NCBI GenBank assembly: GCA_044356835.1
Contig: JBIKVK010000042.1
Coordinates: 1-18,099, forward strand
Direction: 5' to 3'
From: SYIM01 sp044356835
GTDB taxonomy: Bacteria > Pseudomonadota > Gammaproteobacteria > Burkholderiales > Burkholderiaceae_E
DNA length: 18,099 nt
Positions 8,487 through 15,118 of this stretch are shown here, piece by piece; position 1 is the stretch's first letter, and each line of letters starts with the position of its first letter. The translations under genes were made by a program, and so were the position numbers. Below the pieces are notes generated by a model. The model did no database searches and was not told where the DNA came from. It was given only the letters and a program-made list of their open reading frames with translations.

Positions 8487-8509
8487 TTCCAAGCGTCTTT
8501 GGCTTGGAA
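8487..8509. promoter_or_regulatory. Perfect 23-base inverted repeat, candidate operator
   Basis: TTCCAAGC (8487-8494), a 7-base spacer, and GCTTGGAA (8502-8509) form a perfect dyad in the 238-base gap between the two divergent operons. It lies ten bases upstream of the plus-strand -35 candidate and just downstream of the minus-strand -10 candidate. One bound protein could therefore affect both operons. Arm length and spacing fit a dimeric regulator. Which one is unknown: the LysR protein at 13995 and the MarR-like tail of the flavin reductase are the only candidates in this window. Confidence 0.5.
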
Positions 8510-8518
8510 TTATGTTGT

Positions 8519-8546
8519 TTGATGTTACATGAGCCGATGTCATAAT
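8519..8546 (+). promoter_or_regulatory. Candidate sigma-70 promoter of the crotonase operon
   Basis: TTGATG (8519-8524, 4 of 6 consensus bases) and CATAAT (8541-8546, 5 of 6) are separated by 16 bases in the AT-richest part of the divergent gap. The predicted transcript would begin near 8553, about 110 bases before the crotonase GTG. Confidence 0.45.
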
Positions 8547-8551
8547 GGCAA
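8522..8551 (-). promoter_or_regulatory. Candidate sigma-70 promoter of the minus-strand catabolic operon
   Basis: On the minus strand, TTGCCA (plus 8546-8551, 5 of 6) and TAACAT (plus 8522-8527, 4 of 6) are 18 bases apart. The transcript would start near 8515, about 90 bases before the hydrolase ATG, and would run through the inverted repeat at 8487-8509. It overlaps the plus-strand candidate almost completely, so both could not be occupied at once. Confidence 0.35.
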
Positions 8552-8661
8552 TACTGGTCTGCGATCAAGACAGCGGCGAGGTTGATCGGCGATGAGATCG
8601 CTGGAATTACCTCTCCGCTCTTCAAGACAAAAGGCAAAAAGGCGCAATCAGGGGGGGCATC

Positions 8662-9495
8662 GTGTCGGCATTGTTTTCGCTGGCCTCCGGTACGCTCGAA
8701 TTCGAGCGGCTGGGTCGGGTCACGCGGATCTGGCTCAATCGACCGGACAAGCACAACGCCATCAACCGCGTGATGCTGGAGGGGCTGGATGCTGGTCTGC
8801 GCCATTTTGCGGGCGATGAGCCGACGCGGGTCATCGTCATTGCGGGACGCGGTCCTTCGTTTTGCGCGGGCTTCGATGTCGATCGAGGCGAGCACGGGTT
8901 CCAACCTGCTCAGGACCCAGTCTCGGATGCAGTCGACCTCGAGCGGCGTCTGACGCGTTTTTTTTCGGTGTGGGACTCGCCCAAGCCGGTGATCGTCGCG
9001 GCGCACGGTCACTGCCTGGCTGCAGCCACCATCCTTGCAAGCTTCGCCGATCTGACCTTGGTCGCGAAGGACGCGCGCATCGGTTACTCGACCATACCCC
9101 TGGGTGGCGGATATCTCGAGCCGCTTTGGGTCCACCTGGTCGGACCCAAGCGCGCCAAGCAAATCGGCCTGATTCCCGGCCAGGTGATCACCGGGACCCA
9201 AGCGGCCGAGTGGGGTTGGGCCAACGAGGCCGTCGAGCCCGACCGTCTGATGGATGAGGCTCTGGACATCGCCACCCGGATGTCGCGTATGCCGGCCGAC
9301 CTCTTGCGGTTGCGCAAGCATGCGATCAACCGGATGGTGGAGCTCACCGGTTTTCGCGAAGGCGCGATGATGGGCGCGCAGACCGATGCGTTGCTCCACC
9401 AGTCGCCCGGGGTCAAGAAGCTTCGCGCCGCCATCTCGGCGCATGGGCTCAAAGAGGCAATCCGGCAATTTCAGGCGGGCGAGCTTGATGTCTGA
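8662..9495 (+). CDS. Crotonase (enoyl-CoA hydratase/isomerase) family protein lacking both classical catalytic glutamates
   Basis: A 277-residue crotonase-fold protein, near the usual 260-280. Visible family parts are LNRPDKHNAIN (25-35, CoA binding), SFCAGFDV (66-73, first oxyanion-hole strand) and AAHGHCLAAAT (113-123, second). Compared from memory with rat mitochondrial enoyl-CoA hydratase without gaps through this region, Glu144 corresponds to Ile124 and Glu164 to Thr144 (in GYSTIPLGG), and the usual GGG is AAA (120-122). Simple water addition is therefore unlikely. The fold also hosts isomerases, thioesterases, dehalogenases and C-C bond hydrolases such as 6-oxocamphor hydrolase and BadI. 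The start is GTG at 8662 with a G-rich stretch 6-12 bases upstream. It is the first gene of the plus-strand operon and lies 78 bases before the large ACAD. Confidence 0.88.
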   Translation: MSALFSLASGTLEFERLGRVTRIWLNRPDKHNAINRVMLEGLDAGLRHFAGDEPTRVIVIAGRGPSFCAGFDVDRGEHGFQPAQDPVSDAVDLERRLTRFFSVWDSPKPVIVAAHGHCLAAATILASFADLTLVAKDARIGYSTIPLGGGYLEPLWVHLVGPKRAKQIGLIPGQVITGTQAAEWGWANEAVEPDRLMDEALDIATRMSRMPADLLRLRKHAINRMVELTGFREGAMMGAQTDALLHQSPGVKKLRAAISAHGLKEAIRQFQAGELDV

Positions 9496-9573
9496 CATGC
9501 TTGCCACACGGGCTCCGTTCCGCCGCGGGCGGCCTTCGCGTATCGGATCCCGTCCGGGAGCGAATTGGCCATC

Positions 9574-10749
9574 ATGATCGATCCGACCTGGAGCACTGAG
9601 CATCAGCGGTTTCGAACTGAAGTCCGTGAGTGGTTGATCGACAACTTGCGCGAGGTCGAGCGCGACTTTCCAACCTCGCACTTTGATGGTCCGGCTGCTT
9701 TGCCGGGGCTATTGGAGTGGGAGCGCAGGCTGCGCGCGGCGCGCTACAACGCCGTCAGTTGGCCCACCGAGTTCGGAGGGCAGGGCTATGATCACTTGCG
9801 GGCCCTCATTTTTGGTGAGGAGTATTTCAGTGCCAATGCGCCCCGGCGGATCAACTATCCCGCGCTTGGGCTCCTGGGCCCGACGCTGATGGCCGTCGGC
9901 TCGAGCAAGCAGCGCTTGGACCGGTTGCCCCGCATGCTCTCGTGCGAGGAAATTTGGTGCCAGGGTTTTTCCGAGCCGGGTTCGGGCTCGGATCTCGCCA
10001 ACCTATCGACGCGAGCGGTCCGCGAGGGCGATCATTACCGGATCACTGGCCAGAAAGTCTGGGTCTCGAACGCGCACTTCGCCAACCGGATCTTCATGCT
10101 GGCCCGGACCGGTGAGCCCGGCTCGCGCCACAAGGGCCTGTCCTACTTCCTGGTGGATTTGAAAGCAGCCGGCGTTGAGGTCCGACCGATCCGGCAGGTC
10201 CATGGCGCGGCGCTCTTTGCCGAGGTTTTTTTTGATCAGGTTCGAGTCCCCGAGTCCGACCGGGTGGGGGCTGAGAATGAAGGTTGGAAGGTGGCCAATG
10301 CCACCCTGAAGGTCGAGCGTGACGCCTCGCGCTATCCGATGACTTTCTTTCAAAACTTGTTCGATGAATTGATGATCATCCTGCGTGCGACTGGGGCGAT
10401 CCATCACGATGCGGTGCGGATCGAGGCCGCGCGTCTTCAGGCGGGCATTCGTCGCTATCAGTGGAACGCCTATGCCGCATCCACTTCGGATCGGGACGAA
10501 GTGGGCCAGCTCGGATCGATGTCCAAACTCGTCCGCTCCAACCTTCAAATGGGCATTCTCGAACTCGGCATGCAGGCGCTGGGCTCAAGGCATGAAACCG
10601 GTTCGGAGGAGTTGCCCGAGGGCGTCGGCCGCGATTGGCACGAGCGGTACTGGTATGCGCGCGCATCCCGCATCTACGCGGGGACCAATGAAATCCAGCG
10701 CAACATCATCGGCGAACGACTCCTGGGTTTGCCGCGGGAGCCCCGATGA
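9574..10749 (+). CDS. Acyl-CoA dehydrogenase, large/catalytic subunit of the second heteromeric pair
   Basis: A 391-residue FAD-dependent acyl-CoA dehydrogenase. Landmarks, counted from the ATG at 9574, are SWPTEFGGQGY (62-72), WCQGFSEPGSGSDLANL (128-144), GQKVWVSNAHFANR (159-172) and RIYAGTNEIQRNIIGER near the C-terminus. The last is the standard FAD/tetramer motif, but with Ala where MCAD has its catalytic Glu. The probable base is Glu248 in LKVERDAS, the isovaleryl-CoA dehydrogenase position. An in-frame TTG at 9565 would add three residues. GGGAG at 9556-9560 is rather close to the TTG and rather far from the ATG, so the choice is open. It shares ATGA with the small partner gene downstream. 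It resembles the large ACAD at 4127-5332 and is probably its paralogue, acting on a different intermediate. Confidence 0.9.
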   Translation: MIDPTWSTEHQRFRTEVREWLIDNLREVERDFPTSHFDGPAALPGLLEWERRLRAARYNAVSWPTEFGGQGYDHLRALIFGEEYFSANAPRRINYPALGLLGPTLMAVGSSKQRLDRLPRMLSCEEIWCQGFSEPGSGSDLANLSTRAVREGDHYRITGQKVWVSNAHFANRIFMLARTGEPGSRHKGLSYFLVDLKAAGVEVRPIRQVHGAALFAEVFFDQVRVPESDRVGAENEGWKVANATLKVERDASRYPMTFFQNLFDELMIILRATGAIHHDAVRIEAARLQAGIRRYQWNAYAASTSDRDEVGQLGSMSKLVRSNLQMGILELGMQALGSRHETGSEELPEGVGRDWHERYWYARASRIYAGTNEIQRNIIGERLLGLPREPR

Positions 10750-11759
10750 ACTTCGAATTCGACGACGAGCATTACGCGCTTCGCGAGACCATGGCTCGGT
10801 ATCTGGCGGAACATTTTCCGCCGGCGACTCTGCGTCGCTACTGGGATCACGATTCCAGCGACCCTGCGCCCTGGGCAGGGCTGGCGAGGATGGGTGTCGT
10901 GGGCCTTGCAGTACCGGTCGAGTGGGGAGGGTCGGGGATGGGGCTGTGTGATGCGATGCTCGCGATCGAAGAGCTGGGCGCGCATGCCGTTGCCCAGCCG
11001 GTGGCCGAGGCCCTGGGTATCGTTGCTCCGCTCCTCGCAAAGCATGCCGATGATGAACTGTGCGCGCGCTGGTTGCCCGGCTTGGTCGACGGATCGGTGA
11101 TGGCATCGGTCCAGGAAGGCTGGGCGGGACAGGCCCCCTGGGGTGCGGCGGCGCATCTCGTTCTGGTTCCCCGGGAGGATGGAACGGTCGCGCTGTGCGT
11201 GCCCGACGCCACGACCAAGACCTTCGCCGGCGCGCAGGATCGCGCTCGTCGTCCGGCCCGTCTGGGGCCTACGAGTATTGTTTCGGTTTTGGAGAAGGGG
11301 CGGGTGGCGACCGAATTGCGCGATCGGGCACGAGTCGTTTACGCCCAACTGCTTTTGGGGCTTGCCCGCGGGGCGATCGCGCAAGCGGTTGAGTATGCGC
11401 GGCTGCGCGAGCAATTTGGTCGGCCGATTGGATCCTTCCAGGCTGTCAAGCACATGCTGGCTGATGCCCATGTGGCGGTGCAGACCGCCCGCCGCGCGAC
11501 CTGGTATGCCGCCTGGTGTGTCGATCATGATCAGCCGGATCGAGGCGAGTCGGCGGCGCTTGCGAAGGCGAGCGCGGGCGAGGCTGCGCTGGCGGCCAGT
11601 CACGCCGCACTTCAGGTGCATGGCGCGATCGGCTTTACCTGGCAGTGCGACCTTCACCTTTGGCTCAAGCGCATCCACGTGCTGGAGCCCCTGTTTGGGA
11701 GCGCGCCCACGGTCTGGCGCGAACTCGCCGATACCTGGTTCGATGGAGAAGCCGCGTGA
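10746..11759 (+). CDS. Short acyl-CoA dehydrogenase-like small subunit of the second heteromeric pair
   Basis: A 337-residue ACAD-fold protein, about 40-60 residues shorter than normal. The N-terminal helical part has AVPVEWGGSGMG (55-66), and the C-terminal part keeps REQFGRPIGSFQAVKHML (221-238) and QVHGAIGFTW (290-299), both FAD-contacting in the family. The loss is mainly in the middle beta domain (about 118-200): the FAD/substrate loop with S-G-S-D is missing, as is the usual W(I/V)TN-type strand. The catalytic Glu position reads LGLARG. The protein most likely completes the shared FAD site of a heteromeric enzyme and has no activity alone. Its ATG overlaps the stop of the large subunit (ATGA), and its own stop overlaps the next GTG (GTGA). 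Confidence 0.87.
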   Translation: MNFEFDDEHYALRETMARYLAEHFPPATLRRYWDHDSSDPAPWAGLARMGVVGLAVPVEWGGSGMGLCDAMLAIEELGAHAVAQPVAEALGIVAPLLAKHADDELCARWLPGLVDGSVMASVQEGWAGQAPWGAAAHLVLVPREDGTVALCVPDATTKTFAGAQDRARRPARLGPTSIVSVLEKGRVATELRDRARVVYAQLLLGLARGAIAQAVEYARLREQFGRPIGSFQAVKHMLADAHVAVQTARRATWYAAWCVDHDQPDRGESAALAKASAGEAALAASHAALQVHGAIGFTWQCDLHLWLKRIHVLEPLFGSAPTVWRELADTWFDGEAA

Positions 11760-13900
11760 ACGACAGCATCGATCAAGCCCGTCTTCAGGCCCACCCACTC
11801 CAGCGGCTGTTCGAGCCGCGCTCGGTGGCGGTGGTCGGGGCGTCCGACGACATTCGCCTGCCCGGCGGCCGGCTGCTGCAATACATGCTGAACTATGGCT
11901 TCGCAGGTCCGATCTATCCGGTCAATCCCAACCGCGACACGGTCCAGGGACGCCCGGCCTATCGATCCCTTCTGGACATACCTGATCCGGTGGATGTCGC
12001 GGTGATCTTGGTTTCTTCAGCGGCCACGATCGATGTGCTGAACCAGTGCGCGCAGAAAAAAATTCCGGTCGTGATGATCGGCAGTTCGGGTTTTTCCGAG
12101 ATCGGGCCCGAGGGCGCGACGTTGCAAGAGCAGGTCGCCGAGCTTGCGCGGTCGGCCGGCATTCGGGTGGTCGGGCCCAATACCAACGGCCTCATCAACA
12201 CGCGTAACGGATTGACCGCGACCTTCTCTCCGGTGCTCGACCAGAAAGGGCTGACCTTGCGCGATGGGCCGGTGGCGATCGTGTCGCAAAGCGGTGCGAT
12301 CGGCGCCAGCCTCTACTATGACGGGCAGCGCTCGGGTCTGGCGGTCGGTCAGCTCTACAACCTCGGCAATGAAATCGACCTCACGCTCGAGACCATGATC
12401 GACGCGATGCTGGACGCCTCCGGCATTTCTGTGATTCTCTGCTATGTCGAGGGCTTGCGTCGACCCGGTCAGTTCATCCAGGCCGCGGGAAAAGCGCAGC
12501 GGATGGGCAAACGGATCATTCTTCTGAAAACCGGTGTGACGGCCTCTGGCGCGCGTGCGGCGGCGGCTCATACGGCGAGCCTCGCGGGCGAGGATCGAGT
12601 CTACGATGGAGTCCTCCATCAGCTGGGCGTTGCGCGCGCTCGGGGCATGACCCATTTGCTGGACATCGGCCGGGTGTTGGCGGTCCACCAAAAGCGCTTT
12701 GGTCGTCGAGCCTCGATTATTTCGATGTCCGGTGGCATCGGCATCATGCTCACCGACGCACTCGAGCGCGCCGGTATGGCATTGGCCGATTTCGGCGAAC
12801 CGGTCCTCGCCGAAATCGATCCGCTGCTTCCGCCCTTTCTCGGTCGGCACAATCCGCTCGATGTCAGCGGGGGGCCCTTCCACTACCTTGAGCGGCTGCG
12901 CTCCCTCTTGCAGATCTTCGAGCGCAATCCGGACAGCGATCTCACCATCGTAGCCGTAGGCGCCTTCGAGCGACGCCAGATGGAAATTGCCGAGGTGCTC
13001 GCCGATGAAGCGGTCAAGCTCGAAAAGCCGGTCTTTGTCCTCTGGTTTGGCGGCGGTGATGCGGCCATGCTGTATCTGAACACGCGTGGGGTGCCCTGTT
13101 TCCCGGACGCCGAGCGCCTGGTCCGCGCGATTGCCCCGGGATTGAGGCCGACCCAACGGCCGGCCCCGCCGGTTCAGTCCGCATTTTCGCCCGATCGGGC
13201 TGCGGCCAGGGCCGTGATCCAGCGGGCGCGCCAGGCAGGTCGCACGGTGATTGATGAAGTCGAGGGCAAGAAGATCCTCGCGGCCTATGGTCTCGATGTG
13301 GTGGCCGAGCGAGTCATCGATTCGCCCGAGGCTGCTGTGCGGGCGGTCGAGGGCCTGCGTTTTCCGGTCGTGGCGAAGCTTCGCTCCGATACGCTGGTAC
13401 ATAAGGCGCGTGCCGGTGGTGTTCGCCTGAGCCTCAACTCCGCACAGGCGCTGATCGATGCGGTCACCGAGCTCCAGTCCCTTGCGGGTCGATTGGCGTT
13501 GGCGCAGTTCGACATCGTCATCCAGGAGCAAATTCCGGCCGGTGTCGAGTTATTGCTGGGCGCCAAGCGGGACCCAAGCTTCGGCATGGTGCTGACCCTG
13601 GGGATTGGCGGTGTTCAGACCGAAGCCTGGGACGATGTGCAGATCCGTCTGGTCGAACCCGAGCCCGACGCGGCCGACATGTTGAGCCTGTTGACCCACC
13701 GCTCGTTGATTGATGGATCCGGGGGCCGCCCTCGGGTCGACCCGACCGTCTTTGCGCCGACGCTTGCGCGTTTCGCCGCGTTGATCCGAGACCTCGCCGA
13801 TGAGGTCGACGCCATCGATGTCAATCCCGTCATCGTGCATGACGAGACCCGGCCGCCCGTAGCGGTCGACACGGTGTTCTTCCTCTCGGAATCGGCCTGA
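11756..13900 (+). CDS. ADP-forming acyl-CoA synthetase (acetate-CoA ligase/NDP-forming family, fused alpha-beta)
   Basis: A 714-residue single-chain acyl-CoA synthetase that makes a CoA thioester while converting ATP to ADP and phosphate, in principle reversibly. Domain order is: CoA-binding Rossmann domain (about 14-140, with SVAVVGAS at 23-30), succinyl-CoA-ligase-like domain (150-300), third ligase domain (320-460), and ATP-grasp domain (about 490-714). His272 in AAHTASLAG (271-279) is the expected phosphohistidine. The ATP-grasp part has LVHKARAGGVRL (548-559) with the second conserved His549, and ends in the metal-binding AIDVNPVIV (687-695). The family normally has about 700 residues. 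A GTG start at 11756 shares GTGA with the preceding stop; the frame continues upstream to 11645, but only as a shadow of the ACAD gene. It would activate the pathway acid or recover ATP from a product thioester. Confidence 0.92.
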   Translation: MNDSIDQARLQAHPLQRLFEPRSVAVVGASDDIRLPGGRLLQYMLNYGFAGPIYPVNPNRDTVQGRPAYRSLLDIPDPVDVAVILVSSAATIDVLNQCAQKKIPVVMIGSSGFSEIGPEGATLQEQVAELARSAGIRVVGPNTNGLINTRNGLTATFSPVLDQKGLTLRDGPVAIVSQSGAIGASLYYDGQRSGLAVGQLYNLGNEIDLTLETMIDAMLDASGISVILCYVEGLRRPGQFIQAAGKAQRMGKRIILLKTGVTASGARAAAAHTASLAGEDRVYDGVLHQLGVARARGMTHLLDIGRVLAVHQKRFGRRASIISMSGGIGIMLTDALERAGMALADFGEPVLAEIDPLLPPFLGRHNPLDVSGGPFHYLERLRSLLQIFERNPDSDLTIVAVGAFERRQMEIAEVLADEAVKLEKPVFVLWFGGGDAAMLYLNTRGVPCFPDAERLVRAIAPGLRPTQRPAPPVQSAFSPDRAAARAVIQRARQAGRTVIDEVEGKKILAAYGLDVVAERVIDSPEAAVRAVEGLRFPVVAKLRSDTLVHKARAGGVRLSLNSAQALIDAVTELQSLAGRLALAQFDIVIQEQIPAGVELLLGAKRDPSFGMVLTLGIGGVQTEAWDDVQIRLVEPEPDAADMLSLLTHRSLIDGSGGRPRVDPTVFAPTLARFAALIRDLADEVDAIDVNPVIVHDETRPPVAVDTVFFLSESA

Positions 13901-13925
13901 CCCTAGAACTCACTGCGGCGGTCAG

Positions 13926-13979
13926 GCCGCGCAGATCGCGGCGTATGACGCGGAGCGCTGCGTGACCCCACGGCGGGGT
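13926..13979. terminator. Two tandem hairpins in a convergent gap, candidate bidirectional terminator
   Basis: The 94-base gap between the synthetase stop and the convergent LysR stop holds two perfect stems: GCCGCG/CGCGGC with a 5-base loop (13926-13942), and ACCCC/GGGGT with a 5-base loop (13965-13979). The second is followed by a mildly T-rich stretch on the plus strand. There is no long T-run, so efficiency is uncertain. Confidence 0.45.
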
Positions 13980-13994
13980 TCGTGTCTCTTGGCC

Positions 13995-14975
13995 TCAGGC
14001 CGGTGGTTTGGTCTTTTGGCGCCGCCCGGACACCTCTCGGGCGATGTGGATCAAGGTATCGAGTGCGGGGTTGCTCGCCCGGCTGTGCCAGGTGAGCACA
14101 AGCTCCCAATCCAGATAGTCGGGCAGATCGATGACCTTGAGGTAGGTGACTCCAGTCACCGGCAACAGGCGGGTATATTCGGACGCGAGCATCACCCCGA
14201 AGTTGCTCGCCACCATGCCGAGCCTGGACAAGACTTCGGTGTTCGCCCCCGGAACGATGCGAGGCGTAAAACCGGCGGCACGGCAGGCGGCCAAAGTGCC
14301 CTCGTGCATCGTGGGACTTGTCTCGCGTGAGACGATGATGAAGGGCAGATCGGCCAGATCTCTCAGCCGCAGGCGTTTCGATCGGGCTACGGGCCAGGCC
14401 GAGGGCACTGCGGCAATCACCTTCTCGCGCTCGATCAGTTGCGACTCGAACTCGCCCTTTTTCAGTACGTCCCCGTTGATGAAGGCGGCATCCAGGCTGC
14501 CGTCGCGCAGCCCCTCGACATGCTGATAGCTCTGCGCTTCATGCATGACAATCTGAACATCGGGATCCTGCTCGCGGACACGTCGCAAGATTTCCGGAAG
14601 TGCGCGAAACATGGCGGTGGGCGTGAAGCCAATGCGCAGCGTTGCGGCGCGGCCGTCCTGAGCGCGACGCACCAACGAGGCGGTGAGCTGCGCTTGGGCA
14701 ACCAGCGCCCGAGCCTCGCTGAGAAACATCGCTCCGGCCGCGGTCAGACTCACCGCACGCGCCGAACGGACCAGTAGTTGGGCGCCGATGGCCTGTTCGA
14801 TGCGCACGATCGATCGCGACAGCGCGGGCTGGTCCATCCCCAAGCGCTGGGCAGCGCGGCCGTAGTGACCCTCTTCGGCCAGCGCAATGAAGTGGCGCAG
14901 GCGGTGCGCCTCGGAGAGCAGTGCATCGGACGAGAGATGCGTCTTACGCGGATTCGCAGAACTTGTTTTCTTCAC
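13995..14975 (-). CDS. LysR-family transcriptional regulator
   Basis: A 326-residue DNA-binding regulator, from a GTG start at 14975. The N-terminal winged helix-turn-helix includes GHYGRAAQRLGMDQPALSRSI (about 36-56), followed by the dimerising linker helix IEQAIGAQLLVRS. The effector domain begins near TLRIGFTPTAM and continues to the C-terminus. The HTH and the FTPTA strand resemble the BenM/CatM/CbnR branch, which responds to aromatic-acid intermediates; this is family-level resemblance only. TTG 15011 and GTG 15008 are in-frame alternatives, and none has a clear ribosome binding site. The protein keeps about 20 residues ahead of the usual start of the domain. It is last of the minus-strand group after the amidohydrolase, with a 143-base gap that could carry its own promoter. 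Confidence 0.9.
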   Translation of the reverse strand: MKKTSSANPRKTHLSSDALLSEAHRLRHFIALAEEGHYGRAAQRLGMDQPALSRSIVRIEQAIGAQLLVRSARAVSLTAAGAMFLSEARALVAQAQLTASLVRRAQDGRAATLRIGFTPTAMFRALPEILRRVREQDPDVQIVMHEAQSYQHVEGLRDGSLDAAFINGDVLKKGEFESQLIEREKVIAAVPSAWPVARSKRLRLRDLADLPFIIVSRETSPTMHEGTLAACRAAGFTPRIVPGANTEVLSRLGMVASNFGVMLASEYTRLLPVTGVTYLKVIDLPDYLDWELVLTWHSRASNPALDTLIHIAREVSGRRQKTKPPA

Positions 14976-15050
14976 GAGAGATCGGGTCAGAGCGGGTAGG
15001 GGTGACACCAACGCGGTGGGGCTCGAGGCGCAGGGGGCGGAATTACCCCG

Positions 15051-15066
15051 TCCCGAACATCCGGGA
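15051..15066. other. Short inverted repeat in the gap upstream of the LysR gene
   Basis: TCCCG, a 6-base spacer and CGGGA form a small dyad in the 143-base gap (14976-15118). It could be the amidohydrolase terminator or part of a LysR autoregulatory site. An 8-base palindrome AAGCGCTT lies at 15096-15103. Both are short enough to occur by chance. Confidence 0.25.
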
Positions 15067-15118
15067 TGCTACGACAAGCCGGTCAGCCCGAGCAAAAGCG
15101 CTTCAATTCATGACGTGC

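Noticed and set aside
8424..8543. N-terminal extension of the alpha/beta hydrolase, or a short separate gene there
   Set aside because: It covers the AT-rich promoter candidates and the inverted repeat, and the ATG at 8423 has a good ribosome binding site.
8296..9681. 461-codon open frame on the minus strand opposite the crotonase
   Set aside because: It spans the promoter region and is antisense to a clear crotonase; composition is low-complexity and no motif is visible.
11645..11755. Apparent fusion of the acyl-CoA synthetase to upstream sequence
   Set aside because: The frame is merely open through the end of the ACAD gene; the GTGA overlap at 11756 is the natural start.
10674..11798. 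374-codon minus-strand open frame opposite the small ACAD
   Set aside because: It is antisense to a convincing ACAD and crosses three real gene boundaries.
12017..13531. 504-codon open frame on the minus strand opposite the acyl-CoA synthetase
   Set aside because: The synthetase on the plus strand has full family motifs; the antisense product shows none.
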